From: Daucus carota subsp. sativus
Lineage: Eukaryota; Streptophyta; Magnoliopsida; Apiales; Apiaceae
Assembly: GCF_001625215.2 (NCBI RefSeq)
Contig: NC_030385.2
Location: forward strand, 38,403,598-38,467,597
DNA: 64,000 bases
Direction of reading: 5' to 3'
Shown one piece after another: positions 11,094-21,658 of this stretch. Numbering within the stretch: position 1 is the first letter of the stretch; every line of letters begins with the position of its first letter. Both the position numbers and the translations under genes were made by a program. The notes beneath the pieces are model-generated. The model searched no databases. It saw only the letters and a list, made by a program, of their open reading frames with translations, and was not told the origin of the DNA.

Positions 11094-11285
11094 CCTTCTA
11101 TCTGTTTTAGCCTTCTCCTCGCTTACAAACAGTAATTTACTAGCAGATAAACTCATCAGAGACTTTAATTTTATTCCCTAAACATGAAGTCGACATTGTT
11201 CCAGCAGGCACTTTCGTTACTAGTAAAAGTCCCATCAGAAAAGAGAATTGTTTTTCCAGTGCATGGTGAGTTTCCTTTCCACCAT
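11094..11285 (+). pseudogene. Carboxypeptidase-like relic: part of exon 1
   Basis: The segment matches exon 1 of the functional gene, with blocks such as agcagataaactcatcag and aaacatgaagtc retained, but the frame is broken by indels and the signal-peptide start is lost. It lies downstream of the exon 8-9 relic, so the two fragments are in the order tail-then-head. This is what is left at the junction of two tandem gene copies after internal deletion. Confidence 0.75.
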
Positions 11286-12199
11286 GCTGGAAAGAGCTTT
11301 ATGAGTGCAATCTCATGCTAAGGAAGGTTGTATAGGTATACATGTCTAGGCCCCTAGAAACAAATACATTTCCTACGCCCTTAGTAGAATATCTTTGTAG
11401 CATTGATGAACAATATGGTAGTATCATTTACTTGAGTAATTTTATTCTTTAGCAAGCTTATGACTCATTTTTCCTTTGATTTGGGTTCTAGTATTGGTCA
11501 TTCTAAGGAATTTTAGGCTACTACAACCAAAAAAATTAGAAGCACAAGGTAGATTAGTAGTGATGGTTTCTCAAAATTAACCTACCCTTATACTCACATT
11601 TCCTCTACTTTGTGAGTCAAGAGGCCAATGCTAAGAATTATGTCATCCTATTATCTGCTTCCATATACTTTAGATGCAAGGTGAAAACATGGCAGCTACA
11701 AATTAGCAATTTAAAACATGGCAGCTAAAAGAAAAAATAAGACAACGGACTGACTTTGTATTTGGTTACTGATCATAACTGCCTTGAAGGAATATATAGT
11801 ATGATAGAGATGCACAAAGGATCACAGCTTCTCTTGAAATAGGTTAAGGTCTGCATAAAACTTACAACCGCCACACCCTAATTTTGAGTGTGATAGACTG
11901 AGTATGTTTGGTTTGGTTTTTACTTTATATACATTGACCAAGTTCTAAAAAGTAAGGATTCAAGTATCAGAAATAACAAAGATAGATACTAAGATATCAT
12001 TTCTTCTTCAAACATTGAAATGTCTTAAAGGGAACGAGAAACGATGCCCATGAAAAAATTTGGCAATACTTCGACAATGGAATCTTCAGCAAAGAAGAGC
12101 TGAAGTAAAAAACAAACATTTTTTTTCAACATAAACTGAACCACAAGATTTCTAACACACAAGTAAAATATTATATGTACCATACATAGCTGACACTGA
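11286..12199. other. Intergenic DNA between pseudogene relics and the RPA-like gene
   Basis: No gene recognised. The part next to 12200 is expected to be 3' untranslated region of the minus-strand RPA-like gene. Confidence 0.45.
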
Positions 12200-14001
12200 C
12201 TACTGATCAACTGTTCCTCCGTACAATTGCCTTAAGGTCTCAATTACTGGAAGAAAACCGGAGCGCAGGGGAATAACTGATACTACTCTTTCATGTTGTG
12301 CATTTACATTTTTAGGCTTTGAGAGTGTCACTCTCAACATCTCACCCTCTAGAATCTTCCCTGCAGTAAGATCTACATAAAAAAATCACCATGTATTGGA
12401 AACAATGAGAAGTTGTTCCGACAATCTGTACATCACACTCTCCATTTAACTGCTGGACAGTCACATTGACAATACCAAGTATCCAATTACAATTATTATG
12501 GAATGCAAATTTATGCATTTGCATTAATTATTTTCATTCTATTGATGTTACACAGATTGACACTTCTATTTTATTAAGTTCATATAGAATCATAAAAAAG
12601 TTTTATGGAGAAATAAGAAATTAGGAGACAATAATGACTAAATATGAGTAAGCCTAAGGTTGTGTTCACTTCGATGGAATGGAATAGGGGGAGAATGGAA
12701 TGAAATTTGTACTATAAATTTGGAGTGATTAGATGAAATGTCTATAATTTTCATTCCTTCAATCATTCCATTCCAAACTATTTGAACTAGAAATCTAACC
12801 CGCATGTTTTGAAAGGAATGCTCATTCAACTTCTTCATCATGTTTTCCTATAATCTTCATCAAAAAAAATTTAGACTTATCCATATTTCATCACTATTGT
12901 CTCATAATTTCTTATTTCTCCATAAAACTTCTTTATGATTTTTCATTCCATTCTCCCCCCATTTCATCCAAGTAAACACAACCTTGAAGTCTTATTCCAT
13001 CTCATTTACAAAAGTATCACTAATTGGTTCCAAAACCTTTCTAAGTAATCAAACCATACAGTTTGTGTTACACGGTAAAAATCCCAACAAGTACAATAAA
13101 TCATTTGCATAACGTATATAAAAAATATATATATATTTCAGTGTGAAAATAATGATAATGCAAAGTAAATGTAAACACACACACAAGAAAAGAATGCACA
13201 ACATAGCACAAATCTACGACGATGACCTAGAATACCACAATAAAAAATAAAAGCCTGATTTATCATATTAAATACGCATTTTTAACAAGCGTTTCAAGTG
13301 ACAAAAGTTGCACATACTGTATTCAGTAAGCAATAGATGTGCATCTCTATAACGCATATTTACATCCGAAATCATCTTGCATGAACTCATAAGATCTAAT
13401 TCAAGACATAAGCAATGTGTATGACCTAATAAAAGTGATCCTCTTCGGGAAAGCTTGCTAATAGGAAGAAAAGGGTGATTACTGACCTGAAAAAGGATGC
13501 GACTTGGCAAAGTGAAAGAAGTCATCAGCAGAGCAACCAAACAGAACCCTAGCTGCCCTATCAAACATCACCACCACAAACACTTCTGTATCCGAAGCTA
13601 CAGACATCTGTATCAAAAATCAAGAAAACCCCACAAAACCATCTCAATTAAAACCCAAGACTTCATACATTAATGTCACAATCAAGCTTAAAAAATATGG
13701 GGAACCAAGTTAAGAGTAAACATATACTAATACACATACATAGAATTAAACCCATGTAAATAAAACTTACGAGGACACGAAAGAGTCGCTTAGGAGCTGA
13801 AGAAGAAGGGTTCTTGAAATGACAGTGGTTGCAAATGGAAGATGATGATGATGAAGAAGAAGAGGTGTGGTTGTTTAAATTGACGTTGTTATTATCAGGG
13901 GTTAGAGTTTTTTCACAGAGAGAACAAACAGAGTAACAATAATTGAAGTGATCAATCGCTACAACTGAGCAATTTAGTGTTCTTGAATCCCCTGTTTCCA
14001 T
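12200..14001 (-). CDS. Small RPA C-terminal (OB-fold, zinc-ribbon) protein, DDIAS-like
   Basis: My model joins 13771-14001, 13487-13607 and 12200-12372 on the minus strand: 525 nt, 174 aa, frame-consistent with good splice sites. An N-terminal OB-fold strand region is followed by paired cysteines (YCYSVCSLC and ICNHCHF, about residues 22-61) separated by an Asn/Ser-rich insert with a run of nine serines. Then come SVASDTEVFVVVMFDRAARV, and KILEGEMLRVTLSKPK and the tail PVIETLRQLYGG. This arrangement resembles the replication factor A C-terminal domain and the N-terminal domain of animal DDIAS, both single-stranded DNA-binding folds. The function in plants is not known to me; a role in DNA repair or replication is inference. 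Intron 2 (1,114 nt) carries MITE sequence. Its last exon has a relic copy at 7124-7215. Confidence 0.78.
12580..12986. mobile_element. MITE with long TIRs plus a flanking inverted fragment of the same family
   Basis: The complete copy runs from about 12655 (aggttgtgttcacttcgatgg) to 12985 (inverted: aaggttgtgtttacttggatg). Its internal segment 12868-12945 is also found inverted just outside the left end at 12580-12652 (atggagaaataagaaatta), so a second, truncated copy abuts it and the two could form a long hairpin. A relative in opposite orientation is at 19047-19374. It lies in intron 2 of the RPA-like gene. No target duplication was clear. Confidence 0.75.
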
Positions 14002-14101
14002 TGCTCTCCTCTCCTGCCTAGGCTTTTTCAGTTACGCGCGCTCTCTGCTTTAAATTAACCCAAATCGGGTTCGTATCCAACTTTGATTCTTTAAAAAAGA
14101 A

Positions 14102-14325
14102 CTAGCATAAAAGCCCGTGCGAGGCACGGGGCTCTAGTTTTTGCTGTATTTTAAATAATATTCATATATATCATTATATTGTTCTTGTACGGACCTTGAG
14201 TTTGTATTATGTTTTAAATAATATCCGTGTGTCATCATATTGTTTCGAGCGTAACTATTACGTTTTACTTTTTGACAAAATATGTAAACATGAAAAATGT
14301 AATATATGCAACCTAATAGCATTAA
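14102..14325 (-). mobile_element. Truncated Helitron, 3' end on the minus strand
   Basis: Read on the minus strand, the hairpin cccgtgcctcgcacggg (14114-14130) is followed by cttttatg and CTAG ending at 14102, with T as the next base. No matching 5' end is present; the body stops where the plus-strand Helitron starts at 14326. Confidence 0.7.
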
Positions 14326-15023
14326 TCTATACTATACTATAATAAGCCAACATGGGTATAATTTGTAGTCCTAGATTTTAGTTATATTTTTTGGTTTGGT
14401 ACTCTCCTTTTGGTACTACAACTCTACAAATGTGGAGTCTATTAGTCTTACATTGTTAAACAATTTCAAATATTAAAAACACTCCTAACAATATCTTATC
14501 ATATAATATTTCATTAAAAATTATAATGATGTTATAAATAAAATTATAAATAATAATTTTGAATATCTTTTTTTAACAAGAAACTTTATATAACTCTTTT
14601 TAACTTTAACGTGTTTTATATCAATATAAACACCACACATTACATAACCCTTTCAAATTCTAATCTTAAAAGTTTCTGTTGTCAAAAAAATAAACATTAC
14701 AGAATTATGTTGAAATTCGATTGATTAGATTACTGAATCTTTCAAATGTATTACAAGATCGTCTATGTTTGGAAAAAATTTAAATTTTCTGATTTTTTTA
14801 ATTTTTAAATCTACATGTACTAAAATCGGATTAAATGTATTATATATATATAGGGTTTGTCCATTTTCAAGTAATCGGGAGAGAATATAATCAGTCGAAT
14901 AATATAATTTAATTAAATTCAATCTATTAATATTAAAATACTAATAAAATGACGTTAAAATTTAAATATAAATAATAAATTACGAAATATACCCGCCCGT
15001 GCTTCGCACGGGTTAAAGGCTAG
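14326..15023 (+). mobile_element. Complete non-autonomous Helitron, 698 bp
   Basis: The 5' end TCTATACTATACTATAATAA at 14326 follows a host A. The 3' end has hairpin cccgtgcttcgcacggg at 14996-15012, an 8-base spacer, then CTAG at 15020-15023 before a host T. Insertion between A and T, the TC start and the CTRR end are all as expected. There is no Rep/helicase frame, so it depends on an autonomous partner elsewhere. Its first 60 bases resemble the start of the element at 22537. Confidence 0.85.
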
Positions 15024-15336
15024 TAGTAATAATAAGTATTTTATATGACCCTTGTTCCTTTTTGAGACATCTCTAAAATAATGAACTTACTATACTTACT
15101 ATTTTTAAACACTACTTATCACTATTACACACACTACTTCTCTATTTTATACTCTTTTATATTAAATAAACACTATCACACTCACTACTTATCACCACTA
15201 TCTCAAATCTATTATTAAATTTTGATATATTCCACCACTTTACCCACTTTCCAACTAAATTTACTCTTTTTTACTACTTTTTTCTTAATCTCCGTGAAAG
15301 TCAAATACGGTCACTTAAAATAGGTCGAAGGGAGTA
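15024..15336. mobile_element. Degenerate Stowaway-like MITE
   Basis: The right end gaagggagta at 15328-15336 and the internal blocks of cactactt, tctcaaatct and ccaccactttaccca match the body of the Stowaway element at 54680-54994. The left TIR is degraded, near gacccttgttcctttttgag (about 15048). Left limit uncertain. Confidence 0.5.
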
Positions 15337-17324
15337 TATTTTTAAAAAAAATTATAGATCAAAAACTACATTTGAACTGATATTTCTATATTCAAATTCG
15401 TTAGGATATAGAGACCATTATCATATTATCTATGTTCAAAATTATATTCGAAATTAATACTGAAATTTTAAATTTTAAATATACCTCATTAAAAGTATCT
15501 GTAATTTATTGTTGAAATTATTAAATTATTTCAACTAATATACCATGATTTTGATGAAAACCTGTTTTTGATATGTGAATTACGATATCCTAAATCATGA
15601 TTAAATGAAGATGTGTGGTCCGCGTTGCCCTACATTTATTTCTTCTTTTTTGAGCGTACGTTTGCATAATTGTTAAAGTGATATATGATGGAGCAGATAA
15701 TCAACACATTCTTTTTAGCATATGTTGCACACATTTTGTATAAATAAAAATTGAAACATATGTTGTACGTAAAAAGACACGTACCTTATTTTATTATAAA
15801 AGCATCAATTGAACTACTAACCGTATAATTGCACCCCAAAAATTTCTGACACCTTTTATGTGTCTTATCCTTTTATTTTTCATATCAATTATATAGTACT
15901 TCAATGTATTATATTTTTATTGTTAATTTAAAAATATTAGATGAATATTACTTTTATACAGTATGTTATAACATTATCTCGTTATAAAATTTTAATTTTC
16001 TATAATTAATTTTTTGAGCTTGTCTATTAAGACTTTTAATGATTTTTCATGTAATCGTTATAAAACAGATCTCAAACAAATGATTTTATGGAATTTCAAA
16101 TAGCAAAAAGAGAGTAGAAATGAGTTAGGCATCATGAAGTTCATAAGATCATAAAATATTTAGTTCAATTAGTCGTGTAGTTACTTTTTTAGCTTTGTGC
16201 AAACTCACATTTTTAATATTTTGATACTCGTATTTATTAGGAGTGATCAATGTGGCATATCATGTTCAATTGTTAAAGATCAAGTTATATATTCGATATT
16301 TTGAATCATGAAAAAACTATTCTTGTTCTAGTCCCGTTTAATCAGATATTAGTTTCACCGTATCGCGTCAGATTATCCAGTTCAGAATTAATTATATTTT
16401 ATTAGTTTAATTTGTGAATGATTAATTTAACTATAGTTTGAATCATTTTATTTAACTGGTATGTTATATATTAGATGATGGCATATTAAAAATTATAGTT
16501 TTAAGACTTTAATATATATAACTTATTTCTCTGTGTTATTTTATTTAACAAAATAAAATTTATAACTCAAATCTTTTTAGTAGTTCTCGTAAACGCGTTT
16601 TATTATTATGTGGTTGACTTTTGATTAACAATATAAAATTTCCTTAAATTCACCTTCATATCACAAGTTATAGTATTTCAAATACATATATCATCAAAAT
16701 TATATCATTTAGATATATTTTCCGACACCAAATTTGATGTATTGTCACTATCCTTATATCTATAATTTTTAAAAAAAAAGATTTAGTTACACATCAAATT
16801 CTGAATTCATAAGTTTAAAATAAAAAAATATTCTACATAGGAATATTCTTTCAGTCACCTTATTTCGTGTTCTCCAAAATATTATAATCTCTTTATAAAT
16901 TGCCTTTTATAATAAAAGAAATTAATATGACATAGCCCATGTTGAAAACCCATCAATTTTTCTTTTCAAAGATGCTCGCTTAAACCTCAGTTTTTGTGCT
17001 TATTTCTCACATTCATGACTTAAAATTTCTATAATATTGTATCGGTGCTCGTTTAAACTATTAAGTTATATTTGAATTCGAATACGAATTATATCTATTT
17101 TTTGAAATCTGAATCATGGCACGAACCCGATTATTCATATTTTTTTTAATTTTAAATTTATTTATGTAAATAATTAATTTATAGATATTAATCTATCATG
17201 TAAACAATATATGAGACTTAACTGAAATAATAACTCATCTCAAATAAATAAATAAGATATTGAGACGAATATAAATACAAAAGTTTTAAAGTATGTCATT
17301 AATGCTTTTGAATAATAAACTAAT
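15337..17324. other. Gene-poor AT-rich DNA
   Basis: About 2 kb without an open frame, RNA gene or transposon end that I can support. Confidence 0.55.
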
Positions 17325-17400
17325 TGTTTGTGTAGCTCAAGTGGTTTGAGTGATGTATTTGTATTGCAGAGGTCCCGAGTTCAAGCCTCATGAATAACAT
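17325..17400 (+). repeat. tRNA-like SINE head or tRNA relic
   Basis: Contains an A-box-like tagctcaagtgg (17333-17344) and a B-box-like gagttcaagcc (17377-17387) at tRNA spacing. The flanks do not pair into an acceptor stem and a T-rich tract follows, so a functional tRNA is unlikely; a SINE 5' head is more likely. SINE length not determined. Confidence 0.5.
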
Positions 17401-18150
17401 CTTTTTTTTTATATATATGAGAAGATGTTAGGTTCGGAGTTAAGCGGTTCGGAGCTAGGTAATTTATTTGCTCAGGAGGGAGGCTTGACACGAACCTGTT
17501 GGGCTACTATATATATAAGTAGATTGGATTTGAAAATTAAGGATTTTTTTTTTATAATTTAAACTTTAAAACATATATTAAAATTTTGAGCATTTAATCA
17601 ATATTTTAAAAAGTGATATTTCTAATTAGAATTATCCATAAAAAGGCTTTTGGAGAATATTTTTAGCTTCAACTTTCAAGTTCCAATCTTTTTTTCTAAT
17701 TCGTAACTCGCTGATTAAATCTCCGATTATTCAATTAATTATTTGATTAATCCTCGATCATTCTAATTTATCTTCTATTAATTCTTGTTCCATGTTTTTC
17801 CATGTTTTCACCGCTTAATTCTGATTATCGCTTTTTACGACACTAATTTCGGTTCGAAAATGAGCTACCAAAAAAATCTAAAACTAAATGATGAAACAAT
17901 CTTCTATAATTCACTCATGTGTTAGTCAAATGCTTGTACAACAGATTGACACAATGACTATGCTATTTATGACATATTCATGCACCAGTATCTCCAGCTT
18001 GCAGGACTGTGCAACAGATTGACTAATCTTCAACAATTGAAGAACCGTAAAAAATATACAATAGGTGTAAAGTTACAATACACTTGCAGGCCAGATTCCA
18101 GACATCGAAGATGAGAAGCACTAAATTTTTTTCAAGTAAATACAAATCAT
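17401..18150. other. AT-rich DNA and 3' flank of the fucosidase gene
   Basis: The first 120 bases may be the SINE body. The last stretch (about 17900-18150) is likely 3' untranslated region of the minus-strand fucosidase gene. No other feature seen. Confidence 0.4.
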
Positions 18151-20628
18151 CTAAAAACTAGATTGAAGCCATCCGAAGAGTTTTGTTTGTATCTTGCTGA
18201 GTAACCTGTATCTGAAGTCTTGTTTAGGGACAACATTAGTAGAATCCACAATGTTTGTGTTGGTAAATGGATCTCTGAAAACTCCCAAATAAGAAATCAG
18301 GGGGTCTGCCCGAGACTTGTCAATAACAAGCCGTAAGCCATGTGTTTCTACTTCAGGAAACAAGAGAAGCCTTCGATATCCCACTGTAGTGCCTTTAGCC
18401 ACTTTCTGCCATTCTCCATTTTCGGTTAAGATGTCAAGATGGAATCTGATGATACGTTGACCCATTTGAATTGGCTCTTGCACTAGCAGGACGTTAAAAG
18501 TCACCAAATCTGGGAAATCTAGATACATCACCCAACTTGATTGATCCTTGCGGGGAGCCCAATAGCTATAAATTCCTTCTTCAAGGACGTTCTTCGCGTC
18601 AAACCGAGAATCATTGAGACCTCCCCGGGTGCTGCTGCCGGAGAGTATAGCTTTTTCAGCTAAATTGTGGGAAAATATTATGCTCCGCAGCTCGGTGAAT
18701 TCTCGTAGGACCTCTATATCTTTGTCTGATATAAGACCTGATGAATTAGGAGGTACATTGAGCAACAACAGACAATTTCTGCCAACTGACTTGTAGAATA
18801 GGTCAAGGAGATCCAACCCAGATTTTGGAACTTCATCTTTATGCCAAAACCAACCCGGCCTGATGGAGACATCACACTCGGCAGGTACCCAGTCATGGCC
18901 AAAAGGGTCTCCTTGTTGAGAATACCTAATATTCAATTATATAATAGTGAATGCTTACTGAGTTCAATGTAGAAAATACAGGCTGCAACACAAGTAAAAC
19001 TACAGCAGATTTGCAATTTTCTGTATAATTAAGGGTTCAGCTGTAGATGAAGTTCACTTGGATGGAATGAAATGAGGAGAGAATGAAATGAAAAATTATA
19101 AAAAAGTTTCATGGAGAAAGAAGAAAGTATGAGAAAATAGTAACCAAGTATGAGTGACTCTAAATTTGTTATGATGAAGATCGTAGGGAAACATGATGGA
19201 GAAGTGGAATGATCATTCCTTCCAAAATATGTGGGTTAGATTTCTAGTTCAAATAGTTTGGAATGGAATGATTGAAGGATTGAAAATTATAGACATTTTC
19301 TCCAATAACCTCTAAATGTACAAATTTCATTCCATTCTCCCCTCATTCCATTACATCCAAGTGAACGCGGCCTAAATATATAGAAGCAACTCCGTGAGAA
19401 TCTTTCCTTTGGGGAATAGATATACTGTTTTAGAAAGAAATCTAATACATATCTCCCTAACTCACTAAACTTTGAGATACAATATTAAAATCACACATTT
19501 TTTCCTTAAATCTATTTGAAGACTTTGGCACTATACTATATACAACCTATCAGAAGCTAAAAAGCTCATCAGCATTTAATATAAATTGATAAGATATGAG
19601 CATTGAGAATGGACTCACTTAGTGTCAGTACCACCTATTGTTGCATCACTGCAATTGAACAGGGACCAACATGTATTGCTAGCATAACCAGCTTCATCTC
19701 CGACCCATCTCGTGTCCGGACCAGCATCAGAGAAAATGACAGCACCAGGCTGCAGTTGATGAATGAGACTAAACCAATCATCAAAGTAATATTCCATATC
19801 CTTTTCATTCTCACCTTTTGCACCATCCAACCATACCTCCTTTACAATGCCATATCTATTATAATTACAAACAGAAAACAGGTACCTACCTAGTTATATA
19901 TTATCAATAAAACCATTCAAACAAGTAATAACTTATATGTCAATTATAAGTATCAAGTAACTATTTTAACGCAATCCAAAACGAGCCCAGCAATCAATAA
20001 AACCAAAGTTCTACCTTGTGAGTAGCTCAGTCATTTGTCCCATGTAGTACTCATTGTACTCTATTGTCTTCCCATAGACCCTTTCATGTCGATCCCACGG
20101 CGAAAGATAAAGACCTAACTGAATCCCAGCCTTAGCAGCAGCCTCAGCCAATTCACCCACAACATCACCACTCCCATTCTTCCAAGAAGTTGACTTCACT
20201 GAATAATCAGTATAATCAGATGGCCACAAACAAAATCCATCATGATGTTTAGCTGTTAGAATCACCCTAGAAAATCCATTTTCTTTAGCAACATTGACCC
20301 ACTGGGTCACATTGAGATCCATGGGTGCAAATACAGATGGGTCAGCATGACCAGAGCCCCATTCAGTGTTGGTAAAAGTGTTGGGCCCAAAGTGGAGGAA
20401 AAGGGCCATTTCTGAGAGCTGCCATGAGAGCTGAGGTGAGGTTGGGAGGGGCAGAACTGGAATTGGGGGTGGTACTGGGAGCGCTGATGAAAAAATTGTG
20501 AATTGGAAAATTGAAATGAGGAACATGAAATTGAAGGTGAATCTTGAAGAGGGTAGTTGAAAAGTTGAGATCTTGATTAGTAGAGGATGGTGATCATTGT
20601 TGGAGTTCTTGATTTTGGGTAGCTTCAT
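18151..20628 (-). CDS. FUC1: Alpha-L-fucosidase 1, GH29
   Basis: Apoplastic exo-glycosidase that removes alpha-linked fucose; Arabidopsis FUC1 acts on alpha-1,3/1,4-fucose of N-glycans. Exons on the minus strand: 20015-20628, 19619-19855 and 18151-18925, 1,626 nt, 541 aa. A GH29 barrel occupies roughly residues 60-360 (ALFLHFGPNTF, ILTAKHHDGFCLWPS, GLYLSPWDRHE). The predicted nucleophile is Asp215 in EVWLDGAKG. The C-terminal third is a beta-sandwich. The first Met leaves a 34-residue polar leader before a second Met (codon at 20526) that begins a classical signal peptide (FLISIFQFTIFSSALP). Starting there gives 507 aa, close to the remembered Arabidopsis length, so the second start may be the one used. 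Intron 2 holds a MITE. Confidence 0.93.
19047..19374. mobile_element. MITE in fucosidase intron 2
   Basis: The ends gaagttcacttggatggaatg and, inverted, ggccgcgttcacttggatg form TIRs of about 40 bp rich in ggaatgaaatgagg. It is the same family as the element at 12655-12985 but in the opposite orientation. Internal blocks shared with that copy include atggagaaa, ttgaaggattgaaaa and gtgggttagatttctagttc-like sequence. There is no coding capacity. Confidence 0.75.
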
Positions 20629-21658
20629 TTTGGAGTTGAAATGTTGAATAGCTGTAGTTGAACTGAATTAGTTAATTGTATAAGAATGGATACATAGAGT
20701 GTGGTTATGCTTAGGTGTTTGAGAATGTTTGAACTCCCAGTAGTTACTAAAAGATGCAGTAACTTAGAAGCATATCATGAATTGACTTCAATAAAACTGA
20801 CCAACTGAAGAAGCCACAGTGACAGTGTCGCTAGCAGGAGAAAGCTTTCTTGATATTATTTTATTTTTGAATTTGAAAAAATTAAAAAAAACCATAGTGA
20901 TGGTGTTTTTTTATAATAAAAAAAGTATAATTATTGATACAAAAAATGGTACAAATATTGATTATTATTTCTATCACTGAGTGTGTTGTTTTAGTTTTTT
21001 ATTCATCGTGTCATATGACTAATTTCGTTAGAAAACTTGGCAAAACTTTTTGCTAATAGCAGCTCGAATTCATCCCATGTAGAGGATTACAGAAGTAGAT
21101 ATCCAGATGTCTCGCTACTAAGATTTCAGAGGTAGAAATCCACGTCTTCTACTAAACTAACCATATATATAGGACTGCCTGACTAGCTGGCTGTGCTTAC
21201 TTCCACTAATCCAATACCCTTTGTTTGCATATATTCATCCATAAATTCAATAAATCAAGGCAAAATTTCTATAAACACCGAGACAAGAGAGGGATTGTAA
21301 ACACATTTATCTTAACTTGAGCAAACAATAAACCTGGGAACTAAACGGAATCCATGATTAATTCCTATTGCTCTCCATGATATAACTAATATGTAATCAA
21401 GCCTTTGATTTCTTCCCTTTTGCTTCCTTTTACACAAACCCCACTTCAAAACTAGGATAAATTAGCAACTCAGGAGAACAGTCCCAAACCAGAATGATCT
21501 TATACAAGACTTATTGACAGGGTGAAAGAGAAAGCCTCTATTATTGTTCATACATCCAGAATTCACAATAGTAACAGAAATTTGTAAAAGTTTTAGACTT
21601 TGTATCAAGTGCGCCATATGAACCCTCTATGACATTTTTGGAATTTAGTTGGTAAAAA
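20629..21658. other. Intergenic: fucosidase 5' flank and glyoxalase 3' flank
   Basis: The part near 20629-20830 is the promoter side of FUC1 and the part near 21500-21658 is expected 3' untranslated region of the glyoxalase gene. No additional gene was seen. Confidence 0.5.

Noticed and set aside
12342-12524. Minus-strand frame read as a middle exon of the RPA-like gene
   Set aside because: Joining it would need an intron of about 29 nt; the three-exon model without it is in frame and gives the expected domain.
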